Shown here one piece after another: positions 1-8,948 of a stretch of 64,000 nucleotides of DNA. The notes under the pieces were generated by a model. It searched no databases and was not told where the DNA came from. It saw only the letters and a program-made list of their open reading frames with translations. The stretch covers positions 3,286,001 through 3,350,000 of the forward strand of contig FSRV01000001.1 of the NCBI GenBank assembly GCA_900142905.1, given 5' to 3'. The position numbers and the translations under genes were made by a program. The stretch's first letter is position 1. The number at the start of each line of letters is the position of its first letter. The DNA is from Burkholderia sp. GAS332 (GTDB lineage: Bacteria > Pseudomonadota > Gammaproteobacteria > Burkholderiales > Burkholderiaceae).

Positions 1-1219
1 ACTGCAACGGATCGGTATCCTGAAACTCGTCGATCAGCGCGGCCGGATAACGTGTACGCAAAGCATCGGCAAGCCAGGGGTTGGCTGCGAGCGCGCGATA
101 CAGATTGGACAGCAGATCGTCGAACGACACCACCCTGCGCGTGCGTTTGCGCGCCACCAGTTCGGCGGGCGCGTAATCGAGCCAGGTTTCGATAAGCGAG
201 AGCCAGCGCGCGCGTTGCGCGGCTTCGGCCGCGACCACGGCTGCGGCCAGCGCTTCGGCGTGCTCGAAGAACGAATGCTCGGGCGGTTCGAACTTGACCT
301 TGGTGGCCTTCTTCAACGCCGAAGCAGTCAGCTTCAAGGCAGCCTTGGGCGGCGGCGCATGGCAATCGCCCTGGGCGAAGTATTCGGTCCACGCGGCGAT
401 CGCGGCGCTCACGAGTTCGGGCTTGTGCGAGGTCTTGCTCAGACGGTCCTGCACTTGCCCAAGCAGACTCACGATCGTGTCGCGCTCCGCCTGCCAGACT
501 GCGCAAGCTGCATCGAAACGCGCCTGCGGATCGGCATCGTTTCCACCTGCGTCGACCTTGCCCCAGCGTAGCTGCGCCAACGGCTTCTTCAACCGCCGCG
601 CGAGTTGCTCATCGAGCGACGCGGGACCGGCGCGTTTGGCCACCAGCCATGCAGCGAAAGCAGGATGCGCATAGGCCACCGGTTCCACCTGCTCGCGCCA
701 GAAATCAGCTGCCATTTCGAAACGCAAGGCCGCGTCGTCGGCTTCCATCTCGAACGCGAATGGCATGGCCGCAGCGAACGGCGCCTCCTGCAAGGCACGC
801 TGACAGAACGCATGGATGGTGTGAATCGCGGCCTGGTCGAACGTACGCAGCGCGCGGCGTACGACTTTCAACGCGGTCTCGCGATCGATGCCGCGCTCCG
901 GCGCCAGGGTCGTTTCAAAGAGCCGCTGGATGAACGGATCGCCGCCGTCGTCGTCCGTATCGATCGCCCGATCCAGTTCCGCGAGCCGCCCGCGAATCCG
1001 CTCGTGCAACTCCGCGGTCGCCGCCTTCGTAAAGGTCACGACAAGAATCTGATCGGCGTTCAGGTTCTTTTCGAGCAGCAACCGCACGTACAACGCGCAG
1101 ATGTTCCAGGTCTTGCCGGTTCCCGCCGATGCCTCGATCTGATTGACGCCGTCGAGCGAACAGGCGAAGACGTCGAGTTCTTCCGCGACTAGCGCGTGAT
1201 GGTGAACGGCGCCGCTCAT
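1..1219 (-). CDS. recB: RecB, exodeoxyribonuclease V beta subunit (N-terminal part, cut by window edge)
   Basis: This is the amino-terminal ~406 residues of the RecB helicase-nuclease, which with RecC and RecD processes double-strand DNA ends in the cytoplasm. A Walker A motif ASAGTGKT lies at residues 30-37, with a Q-motif glutamine nine residues before its lysine. It is followed by the helicase motif around IHTIHAFCQRAL and, near the window edge, the Walker B motif LIDEFQDTDPLQ. These order the UvrD/Rep superfamily 1A core. The ATG overlaps the recC stop codon as ATGA, so the two are translationally coupled. The 3' part, including the nuclease domain, lies outside the window, and recD would be expected beyond it. 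Confidence 0.95.
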   Translation of the reverse strand, partial: MSGAVHHHALVAEELDVFACSLDGVNQIEASAGTGKTWNICALYVRLLLEKNLNADQILVVTFTKAATAELHERIRGRLAELDRAIDTDDDGGDPFIQRLFETTLAPERGIDRETALKVVRRALRTFDQAAIHTIHAFCQRALQEAPFAAAMPFAFEMEADDAALRFEMAADFWREQVEPVAYAHPAFAAWLVAKRAGPASLDEQLARRLKKPLAQLRWGKVDAGGNDADPQARFDAACAVWQAERDTIVSLLGQVQDRLSKTSHKPELVSAAIAAWTEYFAQGDCHAPPPKAALKLTASALKKATKVKFEPPEHSFFEHAEALAAAVVAAEAAQRARWLSLIETWLDYAPAELVARKRTRRVVSFDDLLSNLYRALAANPWLADALRTRYPAALIDEFQDTDPLQ

Positions 1220-4200
1220 GATGCGCTCCGCAGATGCTGCACAAGCGGTTTGAAGACGATCGAGGCAAGACTGCCGAATGGTTCGTCCAGCGTAAGCGGC
1301 GTGCCGCGCAGCGCGATGCGCAAGGCGGGGTCGTCGGATTCGCCGCGCACACGGTCATTGATCCACACGCCCTGCGCTGCGGAATCACTCTCGCTGACCT
1401 TCGCCCACGCGCTCTTCGGGAAAAAGCGCAGCGGCAGCATGCGCCCTGCTTTGAACAACGCGGCAAGCGGCGCCAGTTCATCGAGCGGCGCGGCGACCGG
1501 CGTGAGCTCAAAGCTCTCGCCGCTGCCATGCCACACCGTGCGGCGCGGGCCGTTCGGCTGCGCCGCGCAATAGACCAGATGGGCAAGCCACGCCGACAAA
1601 TAGTCGCGTGCAGTAGGTTTGGCGTAGCGGAAAATCACTTGTCCTGTTTCGGTCAGCAAGTTCAAGGTGCCGTGCAGTTGCAACGGTGCTTCGGCCGCTT
1701 TGCGGAGCGCTGCGTCGTGAGGCCCGAAGAGCGTATCCGCGATGTCGGCACGATCGGGCCAGCGCGGCACGATATCGAACACGAACGGCAAACGCTCGAC
1801 ACCCGAAGCGACTTCGCGGCGCACGCTGTCGGCGAGTTGGCGCAGCGCGCCGAGTTCGCGCGAACGCCATACCGCGCCGGTCGCCCCACCCGGCAACTCG
1901 GGACTGGCCGCGGCAACACGGCGCACGCGGTCGAACACGCTGTCGTCGTCTTCGGTGTCGCTATTCAACAAGACAGGCAGGAGCCGTTCCGCCAGGGCAT
2001 CGCGGCCGGCCCAGTCAAGTTCGAACGGTTCGGTGTCGAGCAATTCGCCCTGCGCATCCGACAACACGATACCCAAACGGTCGCGCAACAACGCTCGCGA
2101 CGGATGACGCCAGAAGCGCACGAATTCGTCGAAGGCAACGGACGTCGTGTCCTCGGCGGGCAACGGTTGATCGAAGAATGGCGCGGCAGCCGGATGCTGC
2201 GGCGCGGCCAGCAAACTCGCCAGCTCCGCGCGATCCATGTCGTAAGTGAAGAGGCCGCGTTGCGACGAGAAATAGTCCGACGCGAACGCCTGCAGCGGAT
2301 GATCGATGATGAACGCATGCCGCGCGGCTTCGATTTCCGCGGGACTCGCCCCTTCCCCCGCCGACACTTGCGCAAGGTGATCGAGCAATTCGTCGACCAG
2401 CGCGGCCGGCGGCAACGGCGCATTGTCGCGAATGCTGCGACCCGTATAGGCGATAAATAGCCGGTCGCGCGCAGCCAGCAGCAGATCGAGGAACAGATTG
2501 CGTTCGTCGTCGCGGCGCTGCCGGTCCCCTGCTTTACCGAACGCGGCCATCAGGTCGAATTCGTCGGCGCGGGCGAGACTCGGCAACACGCCATCGTCCA
2601 TGCCGAGCAGGCAGACGATGCGATACGGCAAGCCGCGCAAGCTGGTCAGCGACGAAAACGTCACGCTCCCCCAAGGCACGCCGCCGCGCGCCGGGTCGTC
2701 GAGCGCCTCGGTGAGCGCGCCGCGCACCACGGCGGCCGGCAGTACGACGTCTTCTGCGCCCGCTTGCATCGCGTCACCCATCTTGTCGATGGCGTCGCGC
2801 ACCGCCGCCAGCGAATCGGCAAACTCGACCCCGCCGTCGAAACACTGTGCGAGCGTCTCGAGCAGCAGGTGTGTCCATTCGGCAGGGGTCTGTTCGACCG
2901 CGCAGCGCTCAGCGAAGGTTTCGATATCGTCGACGAAACGTGACAGGCGGCCGAGAAGCTCTGCATCCGACCCATCCGCGCCTTCAACGGGCAACCAGGC
3001 ATCGACCGGCTCGCCGCCATCCGGCATCGCGTAGCCGAGGTACAGACGGGTCAGCGCATCGGCAAACGTATGACGCGCAACAGGCACGTGTTCGCCGGTC
3101 GGTTCGATGGGCACCAACCCTCGACGCGCACCGGCAGCCGCGAGCCATTCCTGCGCGGCTTCGAGCGCACTGGCATCGATCCCGTAACGTGCGGCGATCG
3201 CATCGACTCGCAGCCACTCGATCAGATCCGGCGCACCCACACTACGCTCAGGCAAGGCCAGCCAATCCAGCAGCAGACGCGCAACCGGATTAGCCTGCGA
3301 GGGCGGCAAGCCGGTGATCCGATACGGAATGCGGCGCGTATCGCCAAAGGGGGCGGTGCCGAATACCGCATCGATCAATGGCCCAGCGGCCGCGAGATCG
3401 GACACCGCAACCAGCACGTCGGACGGCTGCAGATCGTCGAACTCATCGAACCAGCCAAGCAGGCGGTCATGCAACACTTCGAGTTGCCGCGACAGGCTGT
3501 GACACACATGGACTTCAATGCCGTTCTCGATCGGCAATTCGTCAGTGTCGGTTTCCGCCCGCAGATCGAGGATGCCGTTCTGCACAGCGGCAAGCCAGCT
3601 CGGTTCCGGATTCTCGGTGAAGTCGCCCGTCTCGCCGGATGCGGCGCTCTCGGTCAGCTCATGCAGCATGTGCAGTTGCGCCTGGGTCTGGCGGCCCCAC
3701 TCGGCGAGAAGCGGATGGCCCACTTCCTGATAGTCGAGCTGGCCGGCGGCATCGAGCGCCTCGACCCGGCCCGCACTGACGACGTCGAACCAGAATTCGC
3801 GGCACGGGTTCATCACGTAGAGACGCACATCGACCCAGCGCGACAGCGCGCGCAGCAACGCGACGTGCAGCGGCGGCATGGTCGGCAGCGCGAACACGCT
3901 GACTGCTTCGGGCCATTGCGCGTTCGAGATGGCCTCCAGATCGAGCGTGCCGATTTCTTCGAGAAAGCGATAAGCAGGCGGCAAGGCGGCCGCGGGCGTT
4001 TGCGCGTTGCCCGCCACTTCGGCAAGCACGGCGCGCCACAGTGCGGCTTGCCAACGCTCGTCCTCACGCGCCGCTTCGCTCGCACCGACGAGACGCGGAC
4101 CGTTGTCGTCCGCGGCGCCGCTCGCGAAGATCGAACCGCCCTTCTGCCATTGCAACAGCCATTCCGGGCGATAGGTCAGATAGTGGTCGAGCACGGTGGC

Positions 4201-4593
4201 CACGCGGCGCGCCAGTTCGTAGCGCATCGACGCGTCCGCCGCATCGAGATACGTACGCAGACGCGGCGAGGCATTCCAGGGCAGGCCTTCATCCGCCTCT
4301 CCCAGCAGCCGGTAGCACCGCCAGACGAGCCGGTCCGGCGCGAAGGGGGAATGCTTCGGCACTTCGATCACGCCACCGATTTGCGCCCACAACCACTGCG
4401 CGAGATAACCAAAGTTGACATTCGCGCAGATGCCCTGGCGCGCGGCGATGTCGAGCTCGAGCCGGCGCCGCACTGCTGCGCTCGGGACGATCACGGGCTG
4501 CGCGGTCCAGGGATCGGACGGCGCTTGCGCCAGGTCGTCGAGCAGCGCGCCGACAAGGGTTTCGTAGCGGTTCGAGTAGAAGAGTTGGAGCAT
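1216..4593 (-). CDS. recC: RecC, exodeoxyribonuclease V gamma subunit
   Basis: This 1125-residue protein matches the usual length of RecC (about 1120 in enteric bacteria). RecC holds the RecBCD complex together and recognises Chi in the unwound strand. The chosen start gives MLQLFYSNRYETL, which aligns with the typical RecC amino terminus; the frame is open for another 41 codons upstream but that stretch is not RecC-like. Internal landmarks include a degenerate helicase-like core with SSLTSLRGLPYRIVCLLGMDDGVLP around the middle, a hallmark of this family. It is the first gene of a recC-recB run, and recB starts inside its stop codon. Confidence 0.95.
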   Translation of the reverse strand: MLQLFYSNRYETLVGALLDDLAQAPSDPWTAQPVIVPSAAVRRRLELDIAARQGICANVNFGYLAQWLWAQIGGVIEVPKHSPFAPDRLVWRCYRLLGEADEGLPWNASPRLRTYLDAADASMRYELARRVATVLDHYLTYRPEWLLQWQKGGSIFASGAADDNGPRLVGASEAAREDERWQAALWRAVLAEVAGNAQTPAAALPPAYRFLEEIGTLDLEAISNAQWPEAVSVFALPTMPPLHVALLRALSRWVDVRLYVMNPCREFWFDVVSAGRVEALDAAGQLDYQEVGHPLLAEWGRQTQAQLHMLHELTESAASGETGDFTENPEPSWLAAVQNGILDLRAETDTDELPIENGIEVHVCHSLSRQLEVLHDRLLGWFDEFDDLQPSDVLVAVSDLAAAGPLIDAVFGTAPFGDTRRIPYRITGLPPSQANPVARLLLDWLALPERSVGAPDLIEWLRVDAIAARYGIDASALEAAQEWLAAAGARRGLVPIEPTGEHVPVARHTFADALTRLYLGYAMPDGGEPVDAWLPVEGADGSDAELLGRLSRFVDDIETFAERCAVEQTPAEWTHLLLETLAQCFDGGVEFADSLAAVRDAIDKMGDAMQAGAEDVVLPAAVVRGALTEALDDPARGGVPWGSVTFSSLTSLRGLPYRIVCLLGMDDGVLPSLARADEFDLMAAFGKAGDRQRRDDERNLFLDLLLAARDRLFIAYTGRSIRDNAPLPPAALVDELLDHLAQVSAGEGASPAEIEAARHAFIIDHPLQAFASDYFSSQRGLFTYDMDRAELASLLAAPQHPAAAPFFDQPLPAEDTTSVAFDEFVRFWRHPSRALLRDRLGIVLSDAQGELLDTEPFELDWAGRDALAERLLPVLLNSDTEDDDSVFDRVRRVAAASPELPGGATGAVWRSRELGALRQLADSVRREVASGVERLPFVFDIVPRWPDRADIADTLFGPHDAALRKAAEAPLQLHGTLNLLTETGQVIFRYAKPTARDYLSAWLAHLVYCAAQPNGPRRTVWHGSGESFELTPVAAPLDELAPLAALFKAGRMLPLRFFPKSAWAKVSESDSAAQGVWINDRVRGESDDPALRIALRGTPLTLDEPFGSLASIVFKPLVQHLRSAS

Positions 4594-4809
4594 GGATTCC
4601 GGAGAAACAGGCGACGCGAGCGGAACGCCCGGGCCGCGGCAGACATTGAAGCGACAGCATAACAAACGCGCTCCCAGGGCAGAACCTGGCCGAACGGACG
4701 AGGTCAGATCAGGCACAAAATCAGTTAGACTCGACGGCAGTTTGGGTCTGCCCCCGAGTCGGCCCCTTCAACCGCGTTTTCTCAGTGAACGGAAGAATCC
4801 AGGCAGTCG

Positions 4810-7326
4810 ATGCGCTATTCGGTTGAAATAAAAAAATTCCTCTACAGCCAGTACTTCTATGGCGGCCTGCGCATCGCAGTCGGCGTGTCGTTGCCGGCCG
4901 TATTGTGTCTGATCGTGTTTCACGATCGTGACCTCGGCTTCACGATCGCGACCGGCGCACTCGGCGCCTGCGTGGTCGATATGCCGGGCCCGCTCAAGTA
5001 CAAGCACAACGAGATGCTGGCGTGCACGGTGATCGGATTTCTGTCCGCGCTCGCCACCGGTCTCGCCACGGTCAACCCGGTGGCGCTGTGGTGCACGGTC
5101 GTGCCGCTCACCTTCGTGCTCTCATTGATCGTCGTGTATGGCAACCGCTGGCCGCAGATCAGCTTCGCCACGCTGTTCATGATGATCATGACGCTGGAAG
5201 AGCATTTCACGCCAATGCAGGCGCTCGTCAATGCGTCGTGGATTCTGGTAGGCGGTCTCTGGTACACCTACTGGTCGACCTTCGTGAGCCGCTGGATGAT
5301 GCATCGCATCGAACAGCAGGCGCTCGCCGAAAGCGTGTTCGCGTGCGCGGACTACCTGCTCGCGCGCGCCGCCTTCTACGATCTCGATAACGATCTCGAC
5401 GAGTGCTATCGCAACCTGGTCGACAAACAGATCGCCGCGGTCGATCGTCAGGATGCCGCGCGCGACATAGTGCTGCGCAATCTGCCGAAGTTGAAGACCG
5501 GCCGGCTTGAACCGCGCCGGGCGATGCTGTTCAATCTGTTCATCAATACCGTCGACCTGCACGAACTGTTTGTCGGCACGCATGTCGATTATTCGCTGGT
5601 GCGCAGCACCTTTGGCGGCTCCGACCTGCTGGTGTTCTACCGCGATCTGATTCGCAAATCCGCAGCCGATCTCGAAGAGATCGGACTCGCGGTGCTGCAA
5701 AACCAGCCACCGCGCACGCGCGTGAATGTAAAAGCCGAATTGCGCGCCATCGAGTTCGAGATTGACTTGATGCGCAAGCGGGACCTGCCAGCCAGGAGTC
5801 CCGAGGCTTATTCGGCCGTGTCGTCCACCTTCCGGCGTATCTGGAGCGCCACGCGTCTGATCGACAAGATGCACAAGAGCCTGTCGAGTGACCCGGGCGC
5901 GACCGAGACCGAGACCGAACTACGCCTCGACAAGGCGCTCTCCCGCTTCGTATCGAGCCGCCGGGTGCCATTCGGGCAGATCTTCTCGAATCTGACCATG
6001 GCCTCGCCGAGCTTCCGCCATGCGCTGCGCGTGACGATCGCGGTCGCCGTGGGTTTCTGGCTCGGCCGTCTGCTGCCGCTCACCAACGCATACTGGATCG
6101 TGATGACCACCGTCATCATTCTGAAGCCGGGCTATTCGCTGACCAAGCAGCGCAACAGCCAGCGGATCATCGGCACGTTGATCGGCTGTGCGGCGAGCAT
6201 CGCGTTGATGATCTTCGTCAAGGAGCCGCACATCCTGCTGGTCGTGATGTTCGCGTCGATGGTCATGAGCTACAGCCTGTTGCTGTTCAATTACACGGCG
6301 AGCGTGGTGTTCACGTCCTCGTATGTGCTGCTCATGTTCCATCTGCTCGCACCAGGCAGCATGCGCATCATCGGCGAACGCGCGATCGATACGGTGGTGG
6401 GCTGCGCGATCGCGATTGCGGCGAGCCACCTGTTCCCCTACTGGGAATACCGGTTGATGGGCAAGCTCGTCAACAGCATGATCAATGCGACACGGCAGTA
6501 TCTGGAAGCGAGTTGGTGGTGGAGCGGCAAGCCGGCCGCTGCGGTTGTTGCTACGGTGACTGAGGCAGGCGCGTTTGCGCCCGCCGCGGCGATGGCGGAT
6601 CCGGCAATCGAATCGGGCAGGCCGGCGCTCGCGATGGCAAACGCCGGAGCGAATGCGAACGGCAACGCTGCGCCAAAGTCAGGCGCAGGTGCTAGTGCGA
6701 CCGTTCTTGCAAACGCGGGTGCCGGCGCCGGTACAACCGCTGGCGCAAGCAGCGCCGGCGCAGCAACACTCAGCAACGCGACCGCCAAACCGGTCAGCGG
6801 TGCGTCCGCTGCCGCCGTCGCCGCGGCAACGGCGCTCGATCGCGACTATCGCTACCGGCTCGCGCGCAAAAACGTCCACGTGGCGTTCGCCAATCTGGGC
6901 CAGGCGTTTCAGCGCATGATGCTCGAACCGAAGTCCGCGCAGAAGTTCGTGCCGGAATTGAACGACCTGCTGGTACGCAGCCACGTGCTCGCCTCGCAGA
7001 TCACGGCGGCCGCGCCGTTGTTGCGCACCTCCGCACAGCAGGCCGACGGTGTCTCGCTACAGCCGTTGCAGCGCGCCCTGAGTGTGGTCCGCGACAATCT
7101 GACCGAAGCCGAAGCCGGTAGCGCGCCGCCCGCCGATCAGGGCGAGCAGATCAAACAATTGGCGCGTGAATTGGATGCGATGGTGGTCGAGACGGAGAAA
7201 TCGCCGGACTACTCGGCAGACGCCGTGCACGACATGAAACTGCTCACCCATCAGTGCAAACAGATGCTCACCGCGTCGGCGCAGATTCGCAAGGATGCGA
7301 GCGTGATTCGCCTGCCGGAAGAGTGA
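4810..7326 (+). CDS. FUSC-family (YccS/AaeB-like) inner-membrane transporter
   Basis: The 838-residue protein has the duplicated FUSC layout. A first bundle of membrane helices lies within about residues 15-160, then a cytoplasmic helical region to about 395, a second membrane bundle at about 400-550, and a soluble C-terminal domain. Relatives such as AaeB and fusaric acid resistance proteins export aromatic acids or are of unknown specificity (YccS). The start MRYSVEIKKFLYSQYFYGG is typical. Between the second membrane domain and the C-terminal helical domain lies an alanine/glycine/asparagine-rich insert of about 120 residues (bases ~6520-6840) that most relatives would not need. No HlyD-type partner adjoins it. 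Substrate unknown. Confidence 0.85.
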   Translation: MRYSVEIKKFLYSQYFYGGLRIAVGVSLPAVLCLIVFHDRDLGFTIATGALGACVVDMPGPLKYKHNEMLACTVIGFLSALATGLATVNPVALWCTVVPLTFVLSLIVVYGNRWPQISFATLFMMIMTLEEHFTPMQALVNASWILVGGLWYTYWSTFVSRWMMHRIEQQALAESVFACADYLLARAAFYDLDNDLDECYRNLVDKQIAAVDRQDAARDIVLRNLPKLKTGRLEPRRAMLFNLFINTVDLHELFVGTHVDYSLVRSTFGGSDLLVFYRDLIRKSAADLEEIGLAVLQNQPPRTRVNVKAELRAIEFEIDLMRKRDLPARSPEAYSAVSSTFRRIWSATRLIDKMHKSLSSDPGATETETELRLDKALSRFVSSRRVPFGQIFSNLTMASPSFRHALRVTIAVAVGFWLGRLLPLTNAYWIVMTTVIILKPGYSLTKQRNSQRIIGTLIGCAASIALMIFVKEPHILLVVMFASMVMSYSLLLFNYTASVVFTSSYVLLMFHLLAPGSMRIIGERAIDTVVGCAIAIAASHLFPYWEYRLMGKLVNSMINATRQYLEASWWWSGKPAAAVVATVTEAGAFAPAAAMADPAIESGRPALAMANAGANANGNAAPKSGAGASATVLANAGAGAGTTAGASSAGAATLSNATAKPVSGASAAAVAAATALDRDYRYRLARKNVHVAFANLGQAFQRMMLEPKSAQKFVPELNDLLVRSHVLASQITAAAPLLRTSAQQADGVSLQPLQRALSVVRDNLTEAEAGSAPPADQGEQIKQLARELDAMVVETEKSPDYSADAVHDMKLLTHQCKQMLTASAQIRKDASVIRLPEE

Positions 7327-7341
7327 AGCGATCGCGTCGCC

Positions 7342-7551
7342 TTATTGCGCGGCGCCGCTCGCGGGCTTCGCTGCGGTAGCCGCAGCCGCCGCGTCCGATG
7401 AAATCGTCGGCGCCGACGCGTTCTCGCGGTCGTATTCGCGCTTTTCCGTGATGGCGTTATAGAAGAGCGTGGCGATCACCAGCAATACCGCGATCACGAT
7501 GAAAACAGCAATGCCAAAGGTCGGGTTCTTCTTGCGCGGCGGTTTGTTCAT
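7342..7551 (-). CDS. Small single-pass membrane protein, hypothetical
   Basis: This 69-residue protein has a basic amino terminus (MNKPPRKKNPTF), one strongly hydrophobic segment at about residues 12-31 and an alanine-rich tail. The pattern suggests a single membrane helix with the N terminus inside. It converges on the FUSC gene with only 15 bases between the stop codons, leaving little room for a shared terminator. I do not recognise the family and the ribosome site is weak. It is kept because the charge/hydrophobic layout is sensible and the gap is otherwise empty. Confidence 0.6.
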   Translation of the reverse strand: MNKPPRKKNPTFGIAVFIVIAVLLVIATLFYNAITEKREYDRENASAPTISSDAAAAATAAKPASGAAQ

Positions 7552-7637
7552 GAGGCGGGCTCGGTTCGCGAGGCAATCGCGGATGGTGTCTGGGAAGGCG
7601 GCATTCTACGCCCACTGAGCTTGCACATGGTCTGCAA

Positions 7638-8120
7638 TCACCGCCCTTCCACCACCGCCGAAGGCCGCACCGGCAGCGCCGTCGAATACTTGATCTGTTC
7701 CATCGCAAAACTCGAACTCACGTCATACAGCGGCACGGCGGCGATCAACAGTTTGTAGACGCGATCGTAATCGTCGATATCGGACACCACCACGCGCAGC
7801 AGGTAATCCGTCTCGCCGCTCATCCGGTACACCTCCACGACCTCCGGAATCGCCTGCACCGCAAGCGTAAAGGTCTGCGCCCAAGCCTCAGTGTGCTGGT
7901 TGGTGCGCACCGCGACGAACACGGTCGTGCCCACGCCAAGCTTGCGCGCATCGCACAGCGCCACCTGGGCGCGAATCACACCGGTCTCTTTCAGGCGCTG
8001 CAGGCGCTTCCAGCAAGGCGTTTGCGACAGATTCACGCGTTGCGCCAGCTCGGCGATCGGCATGGTTGCGTCTTCCTGCAACAGCTCGAGCAGCTTCCGA
8101 TCGATGATATCCATTCCCAT
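7638..8120 (-). CDS. Lrp/AsnC-family transcriptional regulator
   Basis: The 160-residue protein begins with an AsnC-type helix-turn-helix (DIIDRKLLELLQEDA ... IAELAQRVNLSQTPCWKRLQRL) and ends in the RAM ligand domain (VYRMSGETDYLLRVVVSDIDDYD). The ATG at 8120 is preferred over the in-frame GTG at 8126 because AAAGG sits seven bases before it. The gene is divergent from a cysteine dioxygenase-like cupin, and a near-consensus Lrp box lies between them. That suggests it senses an amino acid, perhaps cysteine, and controls the pair; the ligand is inference. Confidence 0.9.
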   Translation of the reverse strand: MGMDIIDRKLLELLQEDATMPIAELAQRVNLSQTPCWKRLQRLKETGVIRAQVALCDARKLGVGTTVFVAVRTNQHTEAWAQTFTLAVQAIPEVVEVYRMSGETDYLLRVVVSDIDDYDRVYKLLIAAVPLYDVSSSFAMEQIKYSTALPVRPSAVVEGR

Positions 8121-8133
8121 CGCCACACCTTTA

Positions 8134-8148
8134 TAGGAAATTATTCTA
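8134..8148. promoter_or_regulatory. Lrp-type operator
   Basis: TAGGAAATTATTCTA matches the E. coli Lrp consensus YAGHAWATTWTDCTR at 14 of 15 positions; only the G at position 4 deviates. It is symmetric (TAG...CTA). It lies 14 bases upstream of the Lrp-family gene start and 110 bases from the divergent cupin gene, as expected for an autoregulated local regulator. Confidence 0.6.
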
Positions 8149-8257
8149 CTTTTAAGACCCCAAGGGGAATTATATGGAAACTCTTTCTCCGGGCAAACGG
8201 GTATAAATATGTCTACCCAAATAAGCCGACAAGCAGCCGTACAGCTGCGCAGCGATC

Positions 8258-8902
8258 ATGAGCCAAGACCTCCGTTCTACCCCCGTAGCCCGTTCTTCCG
8301 CCAACGCCGCGCAGTTTGCCGGGGCGAATGATACGCCCTTGCGCGCGCACCGCAGCGCGCCGCTCGTGCACCTGTGCGACGCGCTCGACGCGATGTTCGA
8401 AGCCTGTGAGAAATTCCCCGAACCGTCGGATTCGACCTTCTTCGCGCGCAGCATGCGCATCGCGCTGGCCGACGCTGCGGCGAACCCTGAGTTGCTCACA
8501 CCGGCGCAACGCGAAGGCTCCACTGAAAATTACCGGCGTCATCTGCTGGCCGCCGATCCGCACGGCCGCTATGCGATCGCCGCGCTGGTGTGGCAGCCGG
8601 GACAGGCAAGCCCGGTCCATGCGCACCACACGTGGTGCGGCTACGCGGTGATCGAAGGCACCCTGAGCGAAACGGTCTTCGAATGGAATGGCGCCCAGCA
8701 CTGCGCAAGCGCCACCCGTACGCAGGCGCGCAATGCCGGAGCCGTGTCGTTTGTGCGCGGCGGCAAAGGCGGCATTCATCGGCTGGGCAATTGCAGTGAT
8801 GCACCCGCCGTCTCGCTGCATATCTACGGTGTCGCGGGCGCGCAGATCGCCACGCACGTCAACGACATCGTGCGCGCGGCCGACGCACCGGCGCTCGTCT
8901 AA
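8258..8902 (+). CDS. Cysteine dioxygenase-like cupin protein
   Basis: This 214-residue cupin carries a His-x-His pair (H121 and H123 in SPVHAHHTWCGYAVIEG), followed by GTLSETVF and a third candidate metal ligand H174 (GGIHRLGN). This is the three-histidine iron site arrangement of cysteine dioxygenase, which converts L-cysteine to cysteine sulfinate. Bacterial relatives also act on 3-mercaptopropionate, so the thiol substrate is open. It is divergent from the Lrp-type gene and probably under its control. A cysteine sulfinate-producing enzyme fits the sulfur-rich content of the window. Confidence 0.8.
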   Translation: MSQDLRSTPVARSSANAAQFAGANDTPLRAHRSAPLVHLCDALDAMFEACEKFPEPSDSTFFARSMRIALADAAANPELLTPAQREGSTENYRRHLLAADPHGRYAIAALVWQPGQASPVHAHHTWCGYAVIEGTLSETVFEWNGAQHCASATRTQARNAGAVSFVRGGKGGIHRLGNCSDAPAVSLHIYGVAGAQIATHVNDIVRAADAPALV

Positions 8903-8916
8903 AAACCGACCATGGC

Positions 8917-8937
8917 GCGTGGGGCCGATGCCCCCGC
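8917..8937 (-). terminator. Candidate terminator hairpin of the MscS gene
   Basis: Between the convergent cupin and MscS genes lies a hairpin, GCG-bulge-GGGGC with loop CGAT and GCCCC-CGC. Read on the minus strand, it is followed about ten bases later by a run of five T. This fits a factor-independent terminator for the minus-strand gene, though the T-run is displaced. Confidence 0.4.
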
Positions 8938-8948
8938 ACCTAGCGTAG

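Noticed and set aside
3070..4662. A long open plus-strand frame (about 530 codons) opposite recC
   Set aside because: It is antisense to a clearly recognisable RecC, has Arg-rich composition with no family features, and is a side effect of high-GC third positions.
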